Source: Myxococcus sp. CA023 (GTDB taxonomy: Bacteria > Myxococcota > Myxococcia > Myxococcales > Myxococcaceae). Taken from it: DNA of 64,000 nt. The notes beneath the pieces were generated by a model that saw only the letters and a program-made list of their open reading frames with translations, had not been told where the DNA came from and searched no databases. Made by a program: the position numbers and the translations under genes. Location of the stretch: positions 43,535 through 107,534 of the forward strand of contig NZ_JAAEAH010000019.1 in the NCBI RefSeq assembly GCF_010998615.1. Reading direction: 5' to 3'. Below, piece after piece: positions 1-6,945 of this stretch. How positions within the stretch are numbered: the stretch's first letter is position 1; each line of letters begins with the position of its first letter.

Positions 1-1
1 C

Positions 2-295
2 GCCGCGCAGTTGCTCCAGCGCGCCATGCAGCTCAACCCCACGCCGGGCTACCGCGAGTCCGCCGCCGTTCAAATCTACAACCTGGGCAATTCGCTGCTG
101 ACGCGGGGCTCCCGTCGCCCGGACAAGGCCCGCTACCGTCAGGCCCGCCACGTCTTCGAACTGGCGCTGACGCTGTCCCCCGGCTCCGCCGAGTGCGCCC
201 GGGCCCTGGCCGACGTGTGGGAGCACCTGGGCGACACTGCTCAGAGAAACCACTACGCCCAACTCGCCACCCGGCTCCGCCCCGTGCCGGCCTAG
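2..295 (+). CDS. TPR-repeat protein, C-terminal part only
   Basis: The reading frame is already open at the left edge, so this is the 3' end of a gene that starts outside the window. The roughly 97 visible residues alternate helices with small residues in the pattern of tetratricopeptide repeats: about residues 40-75 read as one full TPR-like helix pair (ARHVFELALTLSPGSAEC, then a second helix). TPR domains bind other proteins; nothing here tells which. The gene ends about 160 bases before the DAHP synthase gene on the same strand, with no obvious strong terminator between them. Function is unknown. Confidence 0.6.
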   Translation, partial: AAQLLQRAMQLNPTPGYRESAAVQIYNLGNSLLTRGSRRPDKARYRQARHVFELALTLSPGSAECARALADVWEHLGDTAQRNHYAQLATRLRPVPA

Positions 296-454
296 CAGGC
301 GGCCCGCCGGGGCCTGGACGACACGAATCCCCACTCCGGTTTCAAGTCCGGACGCGGCAATGCGGTTCGAAGTGTTACATCTGCCGCGGCCTTTTTCCGT
401 TACACTTCACGCAATTCGCGTAAAGTCAGACAGCGCCGCCCGGGAGAACTGAAG

Positions 455-1573
455 ATGATCGTCATGCTCGAGCCGGACTCGCCTGAGTCCGTGGTGTCCG
501 CCGTCCTCCAGGTTGCTTCCCAGTACAAGGGAGTGACGCCTCGGACGCACGTCATCGGTGGCGCCGAGTACACGATTACGGAGGTCTACCTGCTGGGTTC
601 CACCGCGCAGGTGCCCGTGGAGCCCTTCGAGCAGATTCCCGGTGTGCGGCAGGTGGTGCGCGTGTCGCAGAAGTACCGCGTCATCGGCCGGCACAAGGGT
701 CAGCGGACGTCCGCCGGCTTCGAGTACAACGGCGTCACCTTCGACGAGCGCTCCGTGAATGTGTTCGCTGGCCTGTGTGCCGTGGACAACCCGGAGAACG
801 TGGACACGATGATGGCGGCGCTTGCTCGCTGCGGCATCCGCACCACGCGCATGGGCGCCTACAAGCCCCGCACCAACCCCTACGAGTTCCAGGGCCTGGG
901 CGCCGCCTGCCTGCCCTGGGTGTTCGAGTCGGCGGGCAAGCACGGCATCAAGGTCATCGCGATGGAGGTGACGCACCCGCGTCACATCGACGAGATTCGC
1001 GACGCGCTGGAGCGCTCCGGCAACGCCACGGGCGTCATGCTTCAGGTGGGCACGCGCAACGCGCAGAACTTCGAGCTGCTCAAGAGCATTGGCCAGCAGC
1101 GTGTCTTCCCGGTGCTCTTCAAGCGCGGCATGGGCATCACCCTGGAGGAGTCGCTCAACGCGTGTGAGTACGTGGCGAGCGAGGGCAACCCGAAAATCAT
1201 CTTCTGCCTCCGCGGCGTGAAGACGCACCTGGGTGACCCGCACCGCAACATGGTGGACTTCGCCCACGTGCCCGTGGTGCGCCGGCTGACGCGCCTGCCG
1301 GTGTGCGTGGACCCGTCGCACGCCATTGGCCAGGCCGCGCCGCCGCCGGACGGACTGCCGGACATCTTCCACGCCATTGGCCAGGGGCTCATCGCGGGCG
1401 CGTCCATGGTGCTGGTGGACTTCCACCCGCACCCGGAGGCCGCCCTGTGTGACGGCCCCCAGGCCCTGCGCATGGAGCAGCTCCCCGCGCTGCAGCGCTA
1501 CGTCCAGCTGGTGCGCTCCGCGTACGAGACGGCCGTGCAGAACGGTGACGGGCTCCAGGCCACCAGCGCCTGA
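455..1573 (+). CDS. aroF: 3-deoxy-7-phosphoheptulonate (DAHP) synthase
   Basis: First enzyme of the shikimate pathway: joins phosphoenolpyruvate and erythrose 4-phosphate in the cytoplasm. The 372 residues have an N-terminal ferredoxin-like regulatory domain (about 1-75), as in the Thermotoga-type enzymes, then the TIM barrel. Visible signatures are KPRTNPYEFQGLG (137-149), GTRNAQNF (199-206), KRG (223-225), VDPSHA (285-290) and the C-terminal HPHPEAALCDGPQ metal/substrate segment. The usual AGPCS(I/V)E metal-site motif reads AGLCAVD here, keeping the Cys but changing neighbours. The ATG follows a GGGAGAA ribosome site. It converges on two prephenate dehydratase genes, so this is an aromatic amino-acid locus. 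Confidence 0.93.
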   Translation: MIVMLEPDSPESVVSAVLQVASQYKGVTPRTHVIGGAEYTITEVYLLGSTAQVPVEPFEQIPGVRQVVRVSQKYRVIGRHKGQRTSAGFEYNGVTFDERSVNVFAGLCAVDNPENVDTMMAALARCGIRTTRMGAYKPRTNPYEFQGLGAACLPWVFESAGKHGIKVIAMEVTHPRHIDEIRDALERSGNATGVMLQVGTRNAQNFELLKSIGQQRVFPVLFKRGMGITLEESLNACEYVASEGNPKIIFCLRGVKTHLGDPHRNMVDFAHVPVVRRLTRLPVCVDPSHAIGQAAPPPDGLPDIFHAIGQGLIAGASMVLVDFHPHPEAALCDGPQALRMEQLPALQRYVQLVRSAYETAVQNGDGLQATSA

Positions 1574-1580
1574 GCGGGCT

Positions 1581-2402
1581 TCACACCACGCCGTAGCTTC
1601 CGAGCACCCGCAGGGTGACGCAGGCGGCCTGGGCCGCGGCCACCGCCTCGCGCACCCGCGGGTCCTCCAGCGCGCCGTCCACGTCCAGGCACCACACGTA
1701 CTCCCAGGCGCGGCGCTGCGGCCGGGACTCCAGCCGCGCCACGTTGAGGCCGCGCGAGGAGAAGGCGCTCAGCACGCGGAACAGCGCGCCCGGCCCGTTC
1801 TCCACGGTGAAGGCCAGCGCCGTCTTCCGCCGCGTCCACGTCCGTTCGGGCGCGGGCCCCAGGGCGATGAAGCGCGTGAAGTTGTCCGGCGAGTCCTCAA
1901 CGCCTTCCTCCAGCACGGCCAGGCCGTACAGGCCCGCGGACATGCGGCTGGCGATGGCGGCCGTGTGCGGAGGCTTCTCCTCCGCCACCTTTCGCGCGGC
2001 GATGGCGGTGTTCGTCTCAGACAGCGGTGTGATGCCCCGCCGGCGCAGGTAGCCCGCGCACTGCGCCAGGGCCTGCGGGTGGGAGAGGGCCTGCTGGACG
2101 TCGTCCAGTGCCAGGCCCGGTGGGGCCAGCAGGCAGTGGCGGATGCGCAGGGACAGCTCGCCCGTCGCCGGCACGTCATGCTCCAGCAGCAGGTCCACCG
2201 TCTCCGCCACGGGCCCGCCCAGCGAGCTCTCCACCGGCACCACGCCGCCGTGCACTCGGCCTTCGGCCACGGCTTCGAAGACGGCGCGGAAGGTGAGGCA
2301 GGGGACGGCCTCCACGTCGGCGCCATGCAGCGCGCGCAGGGCCTCTTCTCCGTAGGCGCCAGGCTCGCCCTGGAAGGCGATGCGCCGCGGCGACTCAGGC
2401 AT
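1581..2402 (-). CDS. pheA: prephenate dehydratase (monofunctional)
   Basis: Converts prephenate to phenylpyruvate, the committed step to phenylalanine. The 273 residues hold a dehydratase domain (about 6-185) with SHPQA (107-111) and the catalytic Thr-Arg-Phe triad at 176-178, then an ACT domain (about 195-270) with GALF and ESRP (225-228), the phenylalanine-sensing signature. The chosen ATG at 2402 overlaps the end of the upstream gene by 8 bases; an ORF start at 2423 would lie deeper inside it. The upstream neighbour is a second prephenate dehydratase fused to chorismate mutase, so the two are translationally coupled paralogues. Confidence 0.9.
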   Translation of the reverse strand: MPESPRRIAFQGEPGAYGEEALRALHGADVEAVPCLTFRAVFEAVAEGRVHGGVVPVESSLGGPVAETVDLLLEHDVPATGELSLRIRHCLLAPPGLALDDVQQALSHPQALAQCAGYLRRRGITPLSETNTAIAARKVAEEKPPHTAAIASRMSAGLYGLAVLEEGVEDSPDNFTRFIALGPAPERTWTRRKTALAFTVENGPGALFRVLSAFSSRGLNVARLESRPQRRAWEYVWCLDVDGALEDPRVREAVAAAQAACVTLRVLGSYGVV

Positions 2403-3534
2403 GAGGCGACTCCGCGCGCGCATACGTCCCCAGCACGCGCAGCGACGAGGTGAGCGGACGGATGTCGTCCAGCGCCGCCGTCACCGCCGCGGAGGCGGCG
2501 TGGCCCTCCACGTCCAGGTAGAAGCGGTACTGCCACGGCTGCCCCGGGATGGGGCGCGACTCCAGCTTGCTCAGATTCACGCCGCGCAGGGTGAGCCGCT
2601 GGAGCATCTCTCCCAACGTGCCGGGCTTGTGTTCCAGCACCACCAGCAGGGACGTCTTGCACGGCACGCCGGGCGCCAGGGGCGTGGCCTCGCGGCCCAC
2701 CTCCACGAAGCGCGTGTAGTCGAAGGCCGGCTGCAAATCGCCCGCGAGCACCTCCAGGCCGAAGCGCTGCGCCGCCGTCTCGCTGGCGATGGCCGCCACC
2801 GACGCGTCGTTGCGCTCGCGGACCTTCTGCGCCGCGCCGCCGGTGTCCACGTCCGGCACCGCGCGGGCCCAGGGTACCTTCTCCCGGAGGAACGTCTCAC
2901 ACTGCGCCAGCGCCTGCGGATGGGACAGCACCTCCCGCAGGCCTTCCAGCTTCGCGCCCGGCAGGCCCAGCAGGCGGTGGTCCACCTGGCTGACCAGCTC
3001 CGCGGTGATGACCACGCCGCCCTCGGCGAGCAGGTCGTACGTCTCGTTCATGCTGCCCGCGGTGGTGTTCTCGATGGGCAGCAGCACCAGGTCCTGCTCA
3101 CCGCGGCGGAGCGCCTCCACGGCCTCTCGCGCATGGTCGAAGCCGGACAGCAGCACGCCGCCCGCGCGGTGCCCATAGCGGCGGCGCGCGGCCAGGTGGC
3201 TGTAGGAGCCCTCCACGCCAGGGTAGGCCACGCGCAGGGGCGTGGTGTCCAGGCGGGTGACGAGCTCGTGCTGCCGGGCCACGGACATGTCGATGAAGAG
3301 CCGCCAGATGCGCTCCACCTCGTGCGGGTCCAGGCCGTGCTCCGCGGCGCGGGTGCGGATGCGGCGCAGGAGCAGGTCCTCGCGGCGCTGGTCCCGGAAG
3401 GGCGCGGCGGCGGCCAGCTTCGCCCGGGCGACGTCGTCCGCCAGCGCCATTCGGCGGCGGAGGGCATCGAGAATCTCCTCGTCGATGCGCTCGATGGAGG
3501 TCCGGATGAGGTCGAGGTCGGGGAGGGTGGTCAT
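2395..3534 (-). CDS. pheA: bifunctional chorismate mutase / prephenate dehydratase (P-protein)
   Basis: Catalyses chorismate to prephenate to phenylpyruvate. The 379 residues start with an AroQ-type helical chorismate mutase (about 4-90, with IDEEILDALRRRMALA and the DQRRE segment), followed by a dehydratase domain (about 98-280) with SHPQA (204-208) and the TRF triad (274-276), then an ACT domain (about 293-372) with ESRP (325-328). The start ATG at 3534 overlaps the TGA of the GNAT gene by one base (TGATG); a longer ORF from 3663 would sit inside that gene. This is the common architecture in proteobacteria, which makes the extra monofunctional copy downstream the unusual one. Confidence 0.92.
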   Translation of the reverse strand: MTTLPDLDLIRTSIERIDEEILDALRRRMALADDVARAKLAAAAPFRDQRREDLLLRRIRTRAAEHGLDPHEVERIWRLFIDMSVARQHELVTRLDTTPLRVAYPGVEGSYSHLAARRRYGHRAGGVLLSGFDHAREAVEALRRGEQDLVLLPIENTTAGSMNETYDLLAEGGVVITAELVSQVDHRLLGLPGAKLEGLREVLSHPQALAQCETFLREKVPWARAVPDVDTGGAAQKVRERNDASVAAIASETAAQRFGLEVLAGDLQPAFDYTRFVEVGREATPLAPGVPCKTSLLVVLEHKPGTLGEMLQRLTLRGVNLSKLESRPIPGQPWQYRFYLDVEGHAASAAVTAALDDIRPLTSSLRVLGTYARAESPHA

Positions 3535-3989
3535 CACGAGGCTCCGAGGTTGCGCCACATGAGGTGGTGCGGGCCGATGCCGGGCAGGTCGAAGGGCTCG
3601 CCTCGCTGCGCGAAGCCCTGCGCGCGGTAGAACCCGGAGGCCGTCATCCGCGCGTTGCACCACACCTGGGAACCGCCCTGCCGCGCCGCATGCTCCATGC
3701 AGGCCTTCAGGAGGGCGGCGCCATGGCCGTGCCCACGCAAGGTGGCATCCACCGCCATGCCTCGCAGGCGCCAGGCCGTGGTGGCGCGCAGCGCGTCCGG
3801 CGGCGGCTCCCGATACAGGGAGGCCACGCCCACCAGGCGGCCCTCCGTATAGACGCCCAGGTGGAGCGTGTCCGCGTCGTCATCCCCGGGGTAGACGGCC
3901 ATCTCCGGAGGCTGGTTGGGACGGAGGATGGCGTGGCGAAGGCCGCGCGTCTCCCGCGCCGGAATCTTGCGGATGTCAGTGGCACTCAC
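3534..3989 (-). CDS. GNAT-family N-acetyltransferase
   Basis: The 151 residues show the GNAT fold: a beta strand ending LRGMAVDA, then the acetyl-CoA pyrophosphate loop RGHGHGAALL (about 90-100), then a helix and the FYRAQGF segment (about 120) usual at the C-terminus of small-molecule acetyltransferases. The substrate cannot be told. Its stop codon overlaps the start of the chorismate mutase/prephenate dehydratase gene by one base, so it is first in a three-gene unit with both dehydratases, although no role in aromatic biosynthesis is implied by the family. Confidence 0.8.
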   Translation of the reverse strand: MSATDIRKIPARETRGLRHAILRPNQPPEMAVYPGDDDADTLHLGVYTEGRLVGVASLYREPPPDALRATTAWRLRGMAVDATLRGHGHGAALLKACMEHAARQGGSQVWCNARMTASGFYRAQGFAQRGEPFDLPGIGPHHLMWRNLGAS

Positions 3990-4037
3990 GGCGCCGGAGT
4001 ATGCCTTCGGGGGTGGCGCCCCACCAGCGTCACCGTA

Positions 4038-4466
4038 CTACTTCGGTAGTACTGTCTTCCCCATCTTCAACACCTGCTTGAAGTGCGTGGCGGTGACGGG
4101 GGCCACGCTCAGCCGGCCGCGGGTGACGAGCGGAAAATCCTTCAGTGCGGCGGTGGCCTTGATGGTGGCCAGGTCCACCGGCTGCGTGAAGGGGACGACA
4201 GGCCCCATGAAGGTGGCGGCCCAGTCCTCATCGGGTACGGTGGAGTCCGGTCCCGGCGGCGTGAGCACCTGGGCCACGCCCACCACGGCCTTGTCCTCGT
4301 TGGAGTGGTAGTAGAGGCAGAGGTCCCCGGGCTTCATCGCCCGGATGTTGTTGCGCGCTTCGAAGTTGCGCACGCCGGTCCACTCCGTCTTCCCGTCCTT
4401 CTCCAACTGGGCGTAGGCGTAGACGGAGGGCTCGCTCTTGATGAGCCAGAACTGTTGCTTGGCCAT
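4038..4466 (-). CDS. EVE-domain (PUA-like) protein
   Basis: A 142-residue single-domain protein. The opening WLIKSEPSVYAYAQLEKDG, the EWTGVRNFEARNN segment (about 30-40), MKPGDLCLYYHSNE (about 46-58) and VVGVAQV (about 61-67) are the recurring parts of EVE domains, which belong to the PUA/ASCH/YTH superfamily and read modified bases in RNA or DNA. EVE proteins of this plain type are widespread in proteobacteria and some have been linked to restriction or RNA modification; no such partner lies next to it here. It begins just downstream of a strong hairpin that ends the preceding minus-strand gene. Confidence 0.85.
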   Translation of the reverse strand: MAKQQFWLIKSEPSVYAYAQLEKDGKTEWTGVRNFEARNNIRAMKPGDLCLYYHSNEDKAVVGVAQVLTPPGPDSTVPDEDWAATFMGPVVPFTQPVDLATIKATAALKDFPLVTRGRLSVAPVTATHFKQVLKMGKTVLPK

Positions 4467-4506
4467 GGCGGCGCACCTTATTGGTCCGAAACCGCGCGCG
4501 CCAAAT

Positions 4507-4546
4507 GAAAGAGGCCGGCGCCACGCGCGGGCGCCCGGCCTCTTTC
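4507..4546 (-). terminator. strong hairpin between two minus-strand genes
   Basis: Perfect 12-base arms (4507-4518 and 4535-4546) with extra GC pairing inside. On the minus strand it lies directly after the stop of the small membrane-protein gene and is followed by a short T-rich stretch, which fits a factor-independent terminator for that gene. Confidence 0.7.
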
Positions 4547-4558
4547 GTTACATCCGGA

Positions 4559-4804
4559 CTACGCCTGCTTCGCGACGCTGGTGGCCGCCGTCGCCGGCGC
4601 CTTGTTCGTGAGCAGCGCGCTGCTCGCGTACAACGCCAGGCCCACCACCGCGACCACCGCGGCCTCCATCTGCGTTGCGAAGGCCACACCCATCAGGGTC
4701 ATGGCTCCCGTGCCCATCGCGAACGACGCCGCCGCTGCCCCAGCCGCCTTCCTCATCCGACCATCCCCCGTTCTCGCGAACTCATCACGCGTTGTGGACT
4801 TCAT
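4559..4804 (-). CDS. small membrane protein, unknown function
   Basis: An 81-residue protein with two hydrophobic stretches: roughly 20-45 (Ala/Gly/Met rich) and 47-66 (MEAAVVAVVGLALYASSALL), followed by an Ala/Thr-rich tail. It looks like a small integral membrane protein. The start is uncertain: ATG at 4804 has a GAGG very close upstream, while an internal ATG at 4756 has GGGGGA at better spacing and would give 65 residues. It diverges from the exo operon, with about 325 bases between them holding the exo promoter. No family was recognised. Confidence 0.5.
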   Translation of the reverse strand: MKSTTRDEFARTGDGRMRKAAGAAAASFAMGTGAMTLMGVAFATQMEAAVVAVVGLALYASSALLTNKAPATAATSVAKQA

Positions 4805-4948
4805 TGCCTCGCACGAACCTCGGTCCAAGACGCGTGCCAGCCTCCTGCCCCGGGAAATGGGAAGCGGGAGGGGCCGCGGAGGGAAAAGTCGTTCCCTGTT
4901 CAGAGCAATGCCTGAAGAAAGCACCGGGTGGGACGCGGGTACGATGCC

Positions 4949-4975
4949 GGAAAAATTTCCTGAACCCCATGGGGT
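4949..4975. promoter_or_regulatory. two adjacent palindromes upstream of the exo promoter
   Basis: GGAAAAATTTCC at 4949-4960 and ACCCCATGGGGT at 4964-4975 are both perfect dyads, three bases apart. They sit about 60-85 bases upstream of the -24 element of the predicted sigma-54 promoter. That is the usual distance for an enhancer-binding activator of sigma-54 RNA polymerase. Binding by a particular regulator is inference. Confidence 0.4.
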
Positions 4976-5035
4976 CTCCCAGGAGGGCACTTCGTAACCC
5001 ACTGCTATCCAAGGGCTTTCCCTCCCTCCAGTACG

Positions 5036-5051
5036 TGGCACACGCGCTGCT
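5036..5051 (+). promoter_or_regulatory. sigma-54 (-24/-12) promoter of exoA-I
   Basis: TGGCAC, six bases, TGCT: the invariant GG and GC are exactly ten bases apart, as the -24/-12 consensus requires. It lies about 80 bases before the exoA start. Sigma-54 control of developmental genes is common in Myxococcus, and an equivalent site precedes the second polysaccharide locus at 50077. Confidence 0.75.
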
Positions 5052-5129
5052 AAGGCAACGCCGCCGGAAGCAACGTCCGGCCGCGGTAGGGCCGGAAGCG
5101 CGACACACGCTTTTGAGGGAGAGCTGACG

Positions 5130-5702
5130 ATGGGCAAGACGAGCGCGGGGGTCTGGACGGTGTTGGGCGTGGTGCTCCTGGGGGGCTGCGCGCACCAGCC
5201 GCAGGTGAAGGTGGACAACACGGAGCAGCCCTACCGGATTGGCCGCGAGGACGTGCTGGACGTCGCGGTGTGGCGTGACGCGGAGCTGTCCCGGACGCTG
5301 CCGGTCCGTCCGGATGGCTACATCTCCATGCCCATGGTGGGCGAGGTCCATGCCGCGGGCAAGACGCCCACGGAGCTGGCCGACTCCCTGAAGGAGGCCT
5401 TCCAGCCGTACGTGCAGGAGCCGCGCGTGACGGTGATTGTCCGCGAGGTGAACAGCAGCCGCGTGTTCGTCACCGGCGAGGTGGCCCACCCGGGCGCCTA
5501 TCCGCTGCGCGGCCGCGTGTCGCTGCTGCAGGCCATCGCGCTGGCGGGGGGCTTCACGGACTTCGCCAACTCGGACGGCATCGTGGTCATCCGCACCGAC
5601 AGCAAGGGCGGCCAGATTCCGGTGCGCTACAGCGACCTCATCTCTCCGGATGGCGGACACGAGGTCATGCTCCGGCCGGGTGACACCGTCGTCGTTCCGT
5701 GA
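5130..5702 (+). CDS. exoA: Wza-type polysaccharide export lipoprotein
   Basis: Outer-membrane polysaccharide export protein through which the polymer leaves the periplasm. Residues 1-20 form a lipoprotein signal with lipobox LGGC, Cys20 being the lipidated residue. The polysaccharide-export domain spans about 34-105 (YRIGREDVLDVAVWRD, then PDGYISMPMVGEVHAAG) and an SLBB domain about 108-165 (VFVTGEVAHPGAYPLRG). At 190 residues it is shorter than E. coli Wza and lacks the C-terminal amphipathic helix that forms the outer-membrane ring there, which fits the need for a separate barrel protein encoded next. It is the first gene after the sigma-54 promoter; the start follows GAGGGAGAGC. Confidence 0.9.
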   Translation: MGKTSAGVWTVLGVVLLGGCAHQPQVKVDNTEQPYRIGREDVLDVAVWRDAELSRTLPVRPDGYISMPMVGEVHAAGKTPTELADSLKEAFQPYVQEPRVTVIVREVNSSRVFVTGEVAHPGAYPLRGRVSLLQAIALAGGFTDFANSDGIVVIRTDSKGGQIPVRYSDLISPDGGHEVMLRPGDTVVVP

Positions 5703-5767
5703 AGGGTGATGACGCAGTGGGCGTCGTGGACGTGGGTGGGGGTTGGCGTGTGGGACGGAGGGCGACG

Positions 5768-6913
5768 GTGAAGGGCAACTGGAAGAAGTGGCTACTCGCG
5801 GGCCTCATGTTCGGTGCACCTGCTGCGCAGGCCGCGACGGTATGGGAGCCCAGGCTCCGGCTGACGGCCGAGGAGCGGTTCGACGACGACCTGCGGCTGG
5901 GCGGTGGCGGCACCGGCCAGTTGATGACGAAGGTGACGCCGCGGCTGGGACTGGAGGCGAAGGACGCGCGGCTCACGCTGGACAGCTTCTACGCGGCCGA
6001 CCTGCTGATGCGGCATGGCTCGGGCAGGACGACGCTGGACCACCGGGGCGGGCTGGAGGCCCGGCACCAGATGACGCGTCGCCTGCGGCTGGACACGGCG
6101 ATCCAGGTGTTCCGTGTCACGGACCCCAGCTCGCTGCCGCGTGACGGCCTGGCTCGCTCCACGCTGCCCACGTTCTTCACGCAGGCGACGCTGGGCGTGA
6201 CGAACCGCGTGGCGGAGCGGCTGGACGTGCGCGCGGGCTACCGCTTCGAGGCGGTGCGCATCATCGACGTGGGGCAGCGCGCGGGGTACGCGCACACGCC
6301 CTCCATCGAAGGCTGGTACCGCGCCACGCGCCGGCTCAGCCTGGGCTTGGAGTACCGGTACCAGGGCTTGCTCTATGAGGGGTCGCTGAGCCAGTCGCAC
6401 GGCGCGGCGCTGGGGTTGCGGTATCGGCTGACGCGGCCTACCACCTTCACCGTCCGAGCGGGCCCCGTGCGGTACCTGGCGCCGGTGGGCCAGCAGGGTG
6501 GTTGGGTTCCGCGAGTGCACGTGGAGCTGCAGCGCGAAGGGGAGATGTTCGACGTGGGCGTGTCGACGGGGCACGACCTGGTGGGCGCGAACGGCTTCAC
6601 CAACGCGCTGTGGGCGGACTACGCGTCGGTGATGTTGGCGCGCCGGTTCACCCAGAAGTTCTCGCTTTTTGGCGCGGCCAGCTTCTTCCGCAACGGGCAG
6701 GCCCCGTCGCTGGATTGGGCCGTGTTCAGAGGAGCGCCGCGGGTGTCGCAGGGCTACGCGGTGAGTGGTGGTGTGGAGTACCGCATTGACCGGCGCCTGT
6801 CGGCGCAGGGGGCGGTGGATCGGATCGCTCAGGTTGGGCTGGCGGATTCGGCGAGCGCGGTGGACCTGACGCGCAATGTGTTCGCCGTCCGTCTGGTGGT
6901 GACGCCTTGGTAG
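5768..6913 (+). CDS. exoB: outer-membrane beta-barrel protein of spore-coat polysaccharide export
   Basis: Predicted 381-residue outer-membrane protein. The GTG at 5768 is preferred because GGAGG lies six bases upstream and translation then begins with a clean signal peptide (basic KGNWKK, hydrophobic core, cut after APAAQA near residue 22). A longer frame from GTG 5699 overlaps exoA but has no signal at its N-terminus. The rest is alternating amphipathic strands rich in Arg, Tyr and Gly (for example RLSLGLEYRYQGLLYEG), typical of barrels. By position it equals exoB of M. xanthus, thought to supply the outer-membrane pore missing from the short ExoA. Confidence 0.8.
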   Translation: MKGNWKKWLLAGLMFGAPAAQAATVWEPRLRLTAEERFDDDLRLGGGGTGQLMTKVTPRLGLEAKDARLTLDSFYAADLLMRHGSGRTTLDHRGGLEARHQMTRRLRLDTAIQVFRVTDPSSLPRDGLARSTLPTFFTQATLGVTNRVAERLDVRAGYRFEAVRIIDVGQRAGYAHTPSIEGWYRATRRLSLGLEYRYQGLLYEGSLSQSHGAALGLRYRLTRPTTFTVRAGPVRYLAPVGQQGGWVPRVHVELQREGEMFDVGVSTGHDLVGANGFTNALWADYASVMLARRFTQKFSLFGAASFFRNGQAPSLDWAVFRGAPRVSQGYAVSGGVEYRIDRRLSAQGAVDRIAQVGLADSASAVDLTRNVFAVRLVVTPW

Positions 6914-6945
6914 CTACAGCGCGTGGGATGGAGGAGGAGCGGAAC

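Noticed and set aside
2108..2662. Long open frames on both strands opposite the prephenate dehydratase genes
   Set aside because: They are Arg/Pro/Ala-rich, lack any family motif and lie fully opposite well-supported genes; high GC content leaves such frames open by chance.
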